Source: a virus
IMG/VR virus record: IMGVR_UViG_3300046328_000195
Location: 1 to 24,517 of that record
Direction: 5' to 3' (one strand)
DNA: 24,517 nucleotides
Positions 13,274 through 19,964 of the stretch are shown in pieces; within the stretch, counting starts at the first letter, position 1, and every line of letters starts with the position of its first letter. The position numbers were made by a program, and so were the translations under genes. Under the pieces are notes generated by a model. The model did no database searches and had not been told where the DNA came from. It saw only the letters and a list, made by a program, of their open reading frames with translations.

Positions 13274-14935
13274 CTATCCTGAACAGGTGTCACACTCTAA
13301 AATAGACCTTCTTGTAAAAGTCTGTGCGGCATTCTGATTTAATTGATAATATAAAGTTTTAACACCTAACTCATGTGCTTTTAAGTAGTAATCACTTACT
13401 TCTTTAGCTGAGGTTCCAAAAGAAATCATGGTGTTAAATGATATCCCCTGGTCAATAAACTTCGTTCTTGAAGCATTCTGTAACAACAATTCCATAGGGC
13501 TTATTTCTGAGAAAGTCTTAAAGACACTCTTTTCTAAGTCTGATAGGAAAGATAAATTCTGTACCGAACCATTGCTATTTTTAATACTGTCCCAAACCTC
13601 TTCAGTGTTCTTGCCTTTTTCTTCTAACAACTCTTCCAAGAATCTGTTTTTAGAAGCATACTTGTTCTTAGCCAAGGCTTTGATAAAGTAGTTACTGTAA
13701 GTAGGCTCAATACTTTGACTCCACTGTCCGAAAATCTCACTACTCGAAGTGTTGGGTGCAATAGCATTTAATGTTACGTGTCGTCTAAGATAATCAGTGC
13801 CTTGTAACATCGGTGCTCTACCGTACTCTTTTGCCATTTCTTCAGAAGCTGCATAAGACATAGCTTTCAATGTTCTGAAAATCTCCGCATTCTTCAATTT
13901 AGCTTCTATACTTTCCAAAGGAATCATATTCATTTGTAAGTAAGAGTGATAACCACTTGCACCAATACCCACTGCCATTTGCTCTCTAGCAAAATTTACA
14001 GGACGTTGCATCAAAGGGTTGTCTTTGTTCTTCTCGATGAAATCTAATAAGAAACAGTCTAACAAGTTCAATAAGATCTCTACTGCATCTGTGTCTCTCC
14101 ATTCATCAAAGTGTACAATGTTCATAGCTCCAATACAACATACAAAAGTATTAAAATGGTCATTAGATAACAAGATCTCAGTACACAAGTTACTGTTGTT
14201 AACCTTTAGGCCCAAGTCTTTGTAAATATCAACTACGTTGTTGTTTACGTTGTCTTTGAACAAAATGTAAGGGAACCCTGTCTCGAATTTCTTCTTGATA
14301 ATCTTGGCCCAAATATCTCTCTTATCTGTATCTCCTTCTTTTAGAGAGGCAATCCAAGCATCCCCGATAACTACTGCAAAAGGAACTTCATGTATGTCAG
14401 AAGTACGGTCTTTTATAGTTAAGTATTTATGGATATCCGGGTGCTCTACATCTAAGTAAACTGCTACCTTACCTCTTCTACTTCTTTGGCTGATCCAACT
14501 TGTAGTATCTTGAAGTCTTTTAACAAACCTCATAATACCATCGGCAAATCCACCACCGGTAATTGGTGAGCCCTCTTTTCTGATGTCACTTAAACAAACA
14601 GAAGTACCTCCACCAATCTTAGACAGCATTCCAATCTCTGCATCTGTCAAAATTAAACCTTCTACTGAATCTTCTGCCCAAGAACCAAAGCAACTAATAG
14701 CACTTTCTTTGGTGTGTAGGAAGTTAGTAATTCCAGGAGTAGGTAACAAGTAATACCCTTTAGATAAGTTTTCAATAAACCTATCAGCCCACCCCGGCTT
14801 GTTTAACATTTTCTCTGCCTTCTGAGCTATTGCATAAAAGTGCTCTTTCTCATCTCCTACTATGTACCCGTTTTGTAAAAATTCTTTACTTTGGTCGTTT
14901 AACCAATACCACTTCTCAAATTGTCTTTTTTCCAT
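13274..14935 (-). CDS. nrdA: Class I ribonucleotide reductase large subunit
   Basis: 553 residues, shorter than E. coli NrdA (761), and without the N-terminal ATP-cone, so overall dATP inhibition is probably absent. The catalytic set is complete: Cys82 (AISCFGS) and Cys266 (TFVCCIG) for the redox pair, Cys251 and Glu253 in NLCTEILL for the active site, and the radical-transfer tyrosines in KTLYYQL. The C-terminal ECDTC (CxxC at 548-551) is the shuttle pair that takes electrons from thioredoxin or glutaredoxin. It reduces NDPs to dNDPs for phage DNA synthesis with NrdB, whose gene is 3 bases upstream in the same unit. A strong terminator follows. Confidence 0.95.
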   Translation of the reverse strand: MEKRQFEKWYWLNDQSKEFLQNGYIVGDEKEHFYAIAQKAEKMLNKPGWADRFIENLSKGYYLLPTPGITNFLHTKESAISCFGSWAEDSVEGLILTDAEIGMLSKIGGGTSVCLSDIRKEGSPITGGGFADGIMRFVKRLQDTTSWISQRSRRGKVAVYLDVEHPDIHKYLTIKDRTSDIHEVPFAVVIGDAWIASLKEGDTDKRDIWAKIIKKKFETGFPYILFKDNVNNNVVDIYKDLGLKVNNSNLCTEILLSNDHFNTFVCCIGAMNIVHFDEWRDTDAVEILLNLLDCFLLDFIEKNKDNPLMQRPVNFAREQMAVGIGASGYHSYLQMNMIPLESIEAKLKNAEIFRTLKAMSYAASEEMAKEYGRAPMLQGTDYLRRHVTLNAIAPNTSSSEIFGQWSQSIEPTYSNYFIKALAKNKYASKNRFLEELLEEKGKNTEEVWDSIKNSNGSVQNLSFLSDLEKSVFKTFSEISPMELLLQNASRTKFIDQGISFNTMISFGTSAKEVSDYYLKAHELGVKTLYYQLNQNAAQTFTRRSILECDTCSG

Positions 14936-14938
14936 ACT

Positions 14939-15922
14939 TTAAAATAGCGAATCCGCTGATATATCTTGTTGTCCTATTGTATAATTTGGTGATTGAATGT
15001 CAAAGAAATCTACTCTAACATCTAACACTCTTTCCTCTTCAAACCATTTTGCTGACTCTCCTAATATAGAAGCATCAATTTCAAACATTGGCTCTATTCC
15101 TATAGCTTTCAATGCTTTATTGAACCTATCTTTCAAGAAAACTTCTACCATATCTTTAGTAATGAAGTCTAGGTCTTGTCCGTCAAAGATCCAATCAATA
15201 ATTTTTAATTCGGCATCATAAGCTTTCTTACAAGCTCTTCTTATTTTTTGGTAGAACTCTTCGTTAAACCATTCAGGATACTCTTTCTTGATGATGTTGA
15301 TAAGCTCTACACCAAATTGGAAATGTACATCCTCTTCTTTTGCTGTTGCCATAACAATGTTATCTACAGTCTTCATTTTGTTTTTCTTTTGGCAGAAAGA
15401 TTTAACAATATAAAACTGGCTGAACAAAGAACAAGACTCGATAAATGCAGAAAATAGTAATAAATTTAACGCATAATTTTCTCTCTTGTTTTCAGAAGCC
15501 CCCTTTAGATACTTTGTTAAATAATCTACTCGGCCCTCAATAACTGGGTCTTTCAAAGCTTTTGCAAACTCGTCTTCCAAACCTAGTCTTGTAAGTAGCT
15601 CACTGTAAGCCTCTTGATGAATTACTTCATTCATGGCAAACGTATATCCTACCATATAGATCTCCGGTTTAGGTAAGTTGTCTCCAACCTGTGCCCAGAA
15701 TTTTTTAACATTAACTTCGATTTGTGAGATAGCTAGTAAAGATCTTTTAATAACACCTCTCTCTTGTTCTGTTAATACGTTGTGATAATCGCTTATGTCT
15801 CTGTCTAAGCGTTCGTTGAATTCGTCAATGAACCATAAGGTTCCTCGGATGGCTTTCATGTAAGAAAGCAGTTCAGGGTACTCGTAGGGTTTTACCGCTA
15901 CCCTTTTGTCAAAAATGCTCAT
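14939..15922 (-). CDS. nrdB: Class I ribonucleotide reductase small subunit
   Basis: 327 residues from ATG 15922, chosen because AAATTAAAA precedes it; an ATG at 15958 falls in the leader hairpin. The metal ligands and radical tyrosine are all visible: Glu69 (SQIEV), Glu99 and His102 with Tyr106 (NEVIHQEAY), Glu162 (FIESC), and Glu197 and His200 (KEEDVH). It generates the tyrosyl radical used by NrdA. The C-terminal tail ends ADSLF, an acidic-hydrophobic end that docks into the large subunit. First gene of its unit; the promoter lies 72 bases upstream with a terminator-shaped hairpin between. Confidence 0.95.
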   Translation of the reverse strand: MSIFDKRVAVKPYEYPELLSYMKAIRGTLWFIDEFNERLDRDISDYHNVLTEQERGVIKRSLLAISQIEVNVKKFWAQVGDNLPKPEIYMVGYTFAMNEVIHQEAYSELLTRLGLEDEFAKALKDPVIEGRVDYLTKYLKGASENKRENYALNLLLFSAFIESCSLFSQFYIVKSFCQKKNKMKTVDNIVMATAKEEDVHFQFGVELINIIKKEYPEWFNEEFYQKIRRACKKAYDAELKIIDWIFDGQDLDFITKDMVEVFLKDRFNKALKAIGIEPMFEIDASILGESAKWFEEERVLDVRVDFFDIQSPNYTIGQQDISADSLF

Positions 15923-15948
15923 TTTTAATTTAGTTAAGTTTATAGGAT

Positions 15949-15979
15949 AAAAAAGCACCTCCTAGTTAAAGAAGATGCT
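15949..15979 (-). promoter_or_regulatory. Terminator-like hairpin in the nrdBA leader (possible attenuator)
   Basis: On the minus strand AGCATCTTCT pairs over 10 bp (two G-U) with AGGAGGTGCT around a 6-base loop, followed by six T residues. Unlike the other terminators it lies between the promoter (-7 box at 15994) and the nrdB start. It could end upstream read-through, attenuate nrdBA or protect the 5' end. Confidence 0.7.
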
Positions 15980-15993
15980 CGTGAATAAGAGTG

Positions 15994-16026
15994 CAAAAGT
16001 ACAACAAATATTTTAGATTTCCAAAT
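15994..16026 (-). promoter_or_regulatory. Promoter for nrdBA
   Basis: TACTTTTG (16001-15994, minus strand) fits TAnnTTTG, and a TTTGG (TTG at 16024-16022) lies 21 bases away. The AAGCTTG extension is absent, so nrdBA may be controlled differently from the five AAGCTTG units. Confidence 0.6.
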
Positions 16027-16029
16027 TTG

Positions 16030-16290
16030 TTAAAACTTTAATTTTTCAATTTTTGAAAAACATTCCTCTGTTACTCTTATACAGTCTTTTACATCTACAG
16101 ACTCTTTTTGTGCAACCTCCATATACTTTTTTAAAGCGTGGGTCACACTAGGAAAATGGTATTCTCTTGAAGAAGTGTAAGGTGTTCCGTCTGCCTTTTC
16201 CTTCTCCTCTGTCATCACTAAAGTACAGTTGTAACTGTCTTGTACATTGATGTAGTTTTCTTCGTCAATCTGTAACTTCTTATTTTTCAT
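16030..16290 (-). CDS. Hypothetical phage protein, 86 aa
   Basis: 86 residues, alpha/beta: strands at YINVQDSYNCTLVMTEE and REYHFPSV, then a helix HALKKYMEVAQKES. This strand-strand-helix plan recurs in small phage proteins of unknown function. It overlaps the upstream gene by 11 bases and ends just before the nrdBA promoter. Confidence 0.66.
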   Translation of the reverse strand: MKNKKLQIDEENYINVQDSYNCTLVMTEEKEKADGTPYTSSREYHFPSVTHALKKYMEVAQKESVDVKDCIRVTEECFSKIEKLKF

Positions 16291-16630
16291 TTGCTTTTTG
16301 TTTTATTATTTCTATTAGTTTTTTAAGGCATTCAAGTTGTGCTTCTTCGTAGGTGTAAGGTTTTTGGTTTTGTTCCCAAAAATCTCCTTTTACAATCTTC
16401 CAAAACCATTTACCTTCTGATTCATAAATCCATGCTGGTAAATTATACTCCTCTCTAAACCATCTAAATGCTTGTTGGTAAAGTGGTGCTTGTGTATAAA
16501 AATCATGATTATGCTCGTACCCAATAAATAATTGATTTGTACTTATATCATAACCTGCCATACAAGGTTCGTCAAATCCTAATTCTTTTAAAGCTAATGC
16601 TTGTTCATAAGGTATAAATTCTTTTTCCAT
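16280..16630 (-). CDS. Conserved Bacteroidota phage protein of unknown function, 116 aa
   Basis: 116 residues. The segments YEQALALKELGFDEPC and PLYQQAFRWFREEYNL are familiar from many small proteins of Bacteroidota phages and prophages, always without known function. Tryptophan-rich centre (WIYESEGKWFWKI), helical lysine-rich end. Four bases after the HNH gene stops. Soluble; no catalytic motif visible. Confidence 0.75.
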   Translation of the reverse strand: MEKEFIPYEQALALKELGFDEPCMAGYDISTNQLFIGYEHNHDFYTQAPLYQQAFRWFREEYNLPAWIYESEGKWFWKIVKGDFWEQNQKPYTYEEAQLECLKKLIEIIKQKANEK

Positions 16631-16634
16631 AATC

Positions 16635-17126
16635 TTAACTATGTTTTGTGTTATTTAATATAAAGTGTAGAGTTCCTTTTGAGCTAATCCCAAATTTCTC
16701 CATAGTCTTTTTATAAGACTTGTTTTGCGAATAAAACTCTTTTACTTCAGAAGCCTGGTATTTCCTGATGTAGCTTGCGGCATTTAGTGCGTACTTTAAT
16801 CTATCTTCAGCAGGCTTATCCATATTGTTATCTGCCATAGTCCCTATAAGGATATTACCTGTACTACAGTCTGTCTTTATACTATTTTTGTGCCTAACTA
16901 CTATACCTTCTTTAAACAACTCTTCTCCATATTTTTGCATAGCTTGTATCCTATGCCAAGGCACTTTCATTGTTTTTTTACCAATCCTGACATTAATTAT
17001 TGGATACCCCTTTTCAAAAGCTACTTGAGGTCTTTTGTTTCTAGCTGTTTTTATAAATTTTCCACAATCAGATACTCTAAACCCTCTATTGTAAGCTTCT
17101 ACTAAAAATAAATTTGATTCACTCAT
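16635..17126 (-). CDS. HNH homing endonuclease-like protein
   Basis: 163 residues. Residues 57-105 hold an HNH_3-like core: VPWHRIQAM, VVRHKNS, then a late asparagine in STGNILIGTMADNN. The last 40 residues (SEVKEFYSQNKSYKKTMEKFGIS) look like the helix-turn-helix DNA-binding repeat attached to such enzymes. It lies directly downstream of the tRNA-Met gene, next to the noncoding RNA region, a usual place for free-standing homing endonucleases. It may cut a site within the tRNA/RNA region of related phages and drive its spread. It could alternatively be domesticated. Confidence 0.82.
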   Translation of the reverse strand: MSESNLFLVEAYNRGFRVSDCGKFIKTARNKRPQVAFEKGYPIINVRIGKKTMKVPWHRIQAMQKYGEELFKEGIVVRHKNSIKTDCSTGNILIGTMADNNMDKPAEDRLKYALNAASYIRKYQASEVKEFYSQNKSYKKTMEKFGISSKGTLHFILNNTKHS

Positions 17127-17141
17127 AATTTTTTATGTTAG

Positions 17142-17213
17142 TGGTCCCGGAGGATTACGATACCCCGACCTTGTCGTTATGAGCGACCTGCTCTACCGCT
17201 GAGCTACGAGACC
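17142..17213 (-). tRNA. tRNA-Met (CAU), with abnormal T-loop
   Basis: 72 nucleotides. The acceptor GGTCTCG/CGGGACC (7 bp), D-arm GCTC...GAGC and anticodon loop CTCATAA (anticodon CAT, 17181-17179) are canonical. G1-C72 pairing argues against an initiator; a lysidine-type Ile (CAU) identity is also possible. The T-arm is odd: the stem closes with T-T at 53/61 instead of G-C, and the loop is ATCGTAA, lacking the TTCRA core. CCA is not encoded. Confidence 0.75.
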
Positions 17214-17217
17214 ATTT

Positions 17218-17496
17218 GGGGAGATGTCGTTCTCCCCGGACGTGTTAGGCTGCAGATCTCATCTGTACCCCACCAAGTGTGTAAACGTTGTCGTTTAATT
17301 TTGAAATTAATTCTCCTTATTACCTACTTATTGCCAATCAATACTATTTCACCCCCAATAACACCGGCTGTTTAAGGCACAACCGATAAAGCCTAGGTCT
17401 CTGATTTCTCATCGACTCCACCACCTTGTTTATAGTTCAAGGAAACTTTTGTGGAGGTGCCGGGCTCTGCCCCCGGGTCTTGCTCAAATTCAATAA
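17218..17496 (-). ncRNA. Structured RNA, possible permuted tmRNA-like element
   Basis: No protein gene fits here. In order on the minus strand: a 5-bp hairpin with 7-base loop (CCGGG/CCCGG, 17476-17460) followed directly by CACCTCC (17459-17453); a pseudoknot (AGGC/GCCT and a 9-bp stem 17387-17379/17371-17363); GGGGGTG (17356-17350), which can pair with CACCTCC as a 7-bp acceptor stem with G3-U70, the tmRNA hallmark; CAATAA (17333-17328) able to pair with TTATTG (17496-17491); a short frame ending ...SAA-stop at 17245; and a perfect 7-bp hairpin (17237-17218). The order 3' half, spacer, 5' half, tag is that of permuted two-piece tmRNA. The T-loop and D-region do not match well, so this is a hypothesis. 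Confidence 0.35.
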
Positions 17497-17516
17497 TAAA
17501 TCAACAAATCATTTCG

Positions 17517-17587
17517 TGACTGAGGCTGGATTTGAACCAACATATAGCAGGATCTCTACTATGCTTTACCAATTACGCCACTCAATC
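17517..17587 (-). tRNA. tRNA-like gene with non-canonical anticodon loop (Ile-GAU by position)
   Basis: 71 nucleotides. Acceptor GATTGAG/CTCAGTC (7 bp), D-arm with GG, T-arm GTTGG-TTCAAAT-CCAGC fully canonical, 5-bp anticodon stem TAGTA/TGCTA. The loop is GAGATCC: position 33 is A instead of the invariant U, and 37-38 are CC. By position the anticodon would be GAT (17554-17552). A CCCCC/GGGGG hairpin (17605-17592) lies just upstream. It may be a decayed tRNA, a tRNA mimic, or a tRNA with altered decoding. Confidence 0.6.
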
Positions 17588-17688
17588 ATTTCCCCCATGT
17601 GGGGGCACTTGTCAAGGTCCGAGGTAGCGTGCTCAAGTCAAATGACTGAGCCTCGAATCTTCAATATCAAAATAACACAATAACCTAT

Positions 17689-17720
17689 AAAAAATGGCAA
17701 AGCTTGGACTGAAAATGCCA
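17689..17720 (-). terminator. Weak terminator-like hairpin inside the RNA region
   Basis: TGGCA/TGCCA (5 bp, 16-base loop) followed by six T residues on the minus strand, between two tRNA-like elements. The stem is short, so it may be leaky or only a processing signal. Confidence 0.35.
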
Positions 17721-17788
17721 CACACCTACTTTACCTGGTAGGAGTCTTTTTATGCGTACTGGTCGCAACCTACAGGACCAACCGTGAG

Positions 17789-17838
17789 ACTAGCTTCCTC
17801 CGTTGGTAGTCATCGTCCTAGTGCTAGTTCAGATGACT
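17789..17838 (-). ncRNA. Predicted pseudoknot between tRNA-like elements
   Basis: AGTCATC (17838-17832) pairs with GATGACT (17814-17808), 7 bp. Within that loop ACTAGC (17828-17823) pairs with GCTAGT (17794-17789), 6 bp, giving an H-type pseudoknot. A nested CCAAC/GTTGG stem is an alternative to the second helix. It starts 4 bases after the tRNA-like element upstream. Confidence 0.45.
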
Positions 17839-17842
17839 GCTG

Positions 17843-17915
17843 TTGTCAGGGAGGACTCGAACCTTAAAGCAACCATATAGGACTCGGCAACCACGCCTCA
17901 TTACGCCACCTGACA
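17843..17915 (-). tRNA. tRNA-like element with degenerate anticodon arm
   Basis: 73 nucleotides. Acceptor TGTCAGG/CCTGACA is a perfect 7 bp and the T-loop TTCGAGT is canonical, but the T-stem has only 3-4 pairs and the anticodon stem (GAGTC/GTTGC) has two mismatches. The loop is CTATATG, giving AUA by position. The 5' acceptor strand can also pair with TTGACAG just upstream (17940-17934). Reads as a decaying or modified tRNA. Confidence 0.45.
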
Positions 17916-17979
17916 GTTGCTTGTCTTTCCAAGCTGTCAACATTGTGCAATTAGTGGGGCACGTTGCTCATAACCATTG

Positions 17980-18086
17980 GTACCGGTGAGAGGGTCGAAC
18001 TCTCATCTGCTGACAAATTAAGAGATGCTATCTCAGTCAACGTGTTAACCCAAGGTGGTATTTATTCCCACTTACACCAACCGGTA
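17980..18086 (-). tRNA. tRNA-like element with long variable region
   Basis: 107 nucleotides. Acceptor TACCGGT/ACCGGTA (7 bp), D-arm GTGT/ATAC with GGG in the loop, and T-arm GAGAG-TTCGACC-CTCTC are good. The anticodon loop reads GGGTTAA (GTT, Asn, by position) but lacks U33 and its stem has two mismatches. About 35 nucleotides of variable region contain a nested stem (TTGAC/GTCAG around GAGAT/ATCTC). That length is not normal for tRNA-Asn. Confidence 0.5.
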
Positions 18087-18094
18087 CTCTCTTT

Positions 18095-18690
18095 TACCAA
18101 CCTGTGTCTTTCATGTAGCCTACCGAGTTATCAGTTACGGGGCTTGTACATGAGCAGGGTTTCTGATTGAGTGCAATGAGTAACGTTTTCCTACTGTAAA
18201 CCCTTATTCGGAAATTAATACACTCTACTTCTCAATTAACAGCGAGCATTGGTAAATTATTTTAGAACCCTCTCTATTAGCTGTTATACGCTCACTAGAT
18301 ACTGCCTCCCTATGAAAATAGGCTCAAGGGCTCTCACTAATAAGAGTAGGGTCACGTGGTCAAAAGCGTGCTTTACAGGATGTCGCTTTTAGCCTGACAA
18401 AATACCACTTGCTGAGAACTCATTTGTGTTGTACACCCCTATTTACGGTGTGTATGCTTTAAGGGTTCCTTTCTCAAGGGAACAACACATCTACCATTAC
18501 TGATAGTATCTTTATGTAAAGAGGAAATTATTAGTTTTCTTAAAAGCAATTTCTGCGTTACTCTTTTACAAAGGCTTCAATGTTTAACCTACTAAAGTTA
18601 TCGACTACAAGGTTAACTATAATGCGTGAGCTTTTAGCACGCTACCTGCCAGTTTGTACATAGGAACTGAAACCTTTTATAAAAACCTCA
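18095..18690 (-). ncRNA. Large structured noncoding RNA candidate (GOLLD/ROOL-like class)
   Basis: About 600 bases with no convincing reading frame on either strand, in an otherwise densely coding window. On the minus strand I find a three-way junction at 18489-18425 (TGTGTT/AACACA closing GTTCC/GGAAC and ACACC/GGTGT), a pseudoknot at 18396-18362 (CAGG/CCTG with AAAAGCG/CGCTTTT), a long-range TAACAGC/GCTGTTA stem (18286-18280/18243-18237), a CCTAT-TTTC-ATAGG hairpin, and a long hairpin at 18152-18112 (CATGTA/TACATG continued by GCC/GGC and CCG/CGG). It lies directly upstream of tRNA-like genes. GOLLD and ROOL RNAs have this size, this phage setting and this link to tRNAs. Which class, if either, cannot be decided by eye. 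Confidence 0.55.
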
Positions 18691-18696
18691 CACCCA

Positions 18697-18843
18697 TCAA
18701 GATTGGGATAAAGTACCTAATCTTATTACGTAACCTTTAGATTCAGTTATTTCATTCAAGGAATTTTTATCATACTCAACAACCATAACACCTCTTGATT
18801 GTGTTGTAACTAAATTTTTCGCCCTCAGTGGTCCATCCACCAT
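18697..18843 (-). CDS. Small protein of unknown function, 48 aa
   Basis: ATG 18843 to TGA 18697, 36 bases after the SPFH gene. 48 residues: MVDGPLRAKNLVTTQSRGVM then VVEYDKNSLNEITESKGYVI, a plausible small alpha/beta protein with a mixed composition not expected of noncoding sequence. It is the last protein gene before the RNA region. No family recognised. Confidence 0.55.
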   Translation of the reverse strand: MVDGPLRAKNLVTTQSRGVMVVEYDKNSLNEITESKGYVIRLGTLSQS

Positions 18844-18879
18844 TGTTACTTGTTTGTCTTTCTATGTGTGGTTTATGTT

Positions 18880-19731
18880 TTATTTTCTATTCAACATGAT
18901 ACCTGTACCGGCACCAAAAACGTTATTAGATCCATAAGGAGATACACCTTGTTCAGCCCATACTCTCTCTGTTTCAGCTCTGTATAACTCTAACATTTTA
19001 GGCTGTGATAAAATAGCTTTTGTTTTAGCTTCGTATAAAGCTGCTTCATAGTTACCTTTAGCCAATGCTACTTTCTTTAATGCTGTTTGCTCTGCTTGTA
19101 ATGTTTGAGACTTAATAGTAGCTGTTTCTTGAATTACTCTAATCTTTGTTTCAATGGCTTTTTTATAAGATGCCGGAATTGACATTTTTAACACTGCAAT
19201 GTTGTTTAATATAAAACCCTCTTTAGCTAAAGACTTTGTCAATGTGCGTGTTACACCTGCCTCATATACATTTCTATGTTGTAGTAAACTATCTGACGCA
19301 AATCCTACTGCATTATCTAATAACTCTTTTCTTACGATATTACGAACTCTTGTATTAATCAACTCATCCATATCTACTCTATACTTTGTAAATAAAGTTG
19401 GTGCTGCTGATCGTTCTAATTGTAAATTAATTGCTACATCTAATCCAAACGTTGCTCCATCTCCTGATGTTACGTCAATATGCTCATCTGTTGGAGAATC
19501 CTCATCTACTGATGCTGTCCAAACTTTATGTTGTACAGATGTTGGATACATATAAACATCTTGTGTTGGTGGAAAATAGAAGATAAATCCCGATGCCATT
19601 TCGATGTTTGGTACACCTTTGTCATTTCCAATTTGGTCTACTACCAATGCCACTTCAGAAGAATCTGCTGTTGTACATGATGTAAACGTCATTACTAATA
19701 CTAAACTCAATAACCCTAATACTTTTTTCAT
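18880..19731 (-). CDS. SPFH/prohibitin-like lipoprotein
   Basis: 283 residues. A signal peptide (MKKVLGLLSLVLVMTFTSC) ends in a lipobox-like FTSC with Cys19. An SPFH-like domain follows: strands around FIFYFPPTQDVYMYP and DVTSGDGATFGLDVAINLQL, then NTRVRNIVRKELLD and NNIAVLKMSIPASYKKAIETKI. Next comes a helical coiled-coil region (TQTLQAEQTALKKVALAKGNYEAALYEAKTKA-like composition, about 205-245). SPFH proteins form large membrane-associated rings or lattices. A phage copy could alter the host envelope during infection, for example in superinfection exclusion, but that is inference. It follows a two-helix membrane gene by 3 bases. Confidence 0.82.
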   Translation of the reverse strand: MKKVLGLLSLVLVMTFTSCTTADSSEVALVVDQIGNDKGVPNIEMASGFIFYFPPTQDVYMYPTSVQHKVWTASVDEDSPTDEHIDVTSGDGATFGLDVAINLQLERSAAPTLFTKYRVDMDELINTRVRNIVRKELLDNAVGFASDSLLQHRNVYEAGVTRTLTKSLAKEGFILNNIAVLKMSIPASYKKAIETKIRVIQETATIKSQTLQAEQTALKKVALAKGNYEAALYEAKTKAILSQPKMLELYRAETERVWAEQGVSPYGSNNVFGAGTGIMLNRK

Positions 19732-19734
19732 TCT

Positions 19735-19908
19735 TTACTTTTTAAATTTTGTGAATAATTTTGTTTTTCCAATAACGAACCCTAATAAAAAGAGCCCGAT
19801 CAATCCTGCTATGTTCATAAGAGTGTTTCCTGCATTCAGCATAGACAACAACTTCATAAATATAAGTACTGAACAAAAGATACCTATAATACTGATTAAA
19901 TACTTCAT
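19735..19908 (-). CDS. Two-helix membrane protein, 57 aa
   Basis: 57 residues from ATG 19908; an in-frame ATG at 19929 would add seven residues but lies in A-rich leader. Two hydrophobic helices (about 3-24 and 31-48) with a short NAGNTLMN turn and a basic end (KTKLFTKFKK). Co-transcribed with the SPFH lipoprotein 3 bases downstream, so it may be its membrane partner. No family recognised. Confidence 0.68.
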   Translation of the reverse strand: MKYLISIIGIFCSVLIFMKLLSMLNAGNTLMNIAGLIGLFLLGFVIGKTKLFTKFKK

Positions 19909-19964
19909 TTTTTCTTTTTTAAAAAACACACCGTCATCAAGGTTGAAATAAGGTAGTTTACTAT

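Noticed and set aside
13274-14935. NrdA seen as a truncated or broken reductase because it is 553 residues
   Set aside because: All catalytic cysteines, the Glu, the radical-transfer tyrosines and the C-terminal CxxC are present; only the ATP-cone is missing, as is common in phage enzymes.
17426-17683. 85-codon plus-strand frame across the tRNA region
   Set aside because: It runs antisense through a well-formed tRNA-like gene and hairpins, against the direction of every other gene, so it is a chance frame.
17964-18170. 68-codon plus-strand frame
   Set aside because: It is antisense to the 17980-18086 tRNA-like element and the hairpin upstream; the composition is not protein-like.
19199-19951. 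Plus-strand frames of 115-118 codons opposite the SPFH gene
   Set aside because: They mirror the codon pattern of the minus-strand gene, which has a signal peptide and domain structure.
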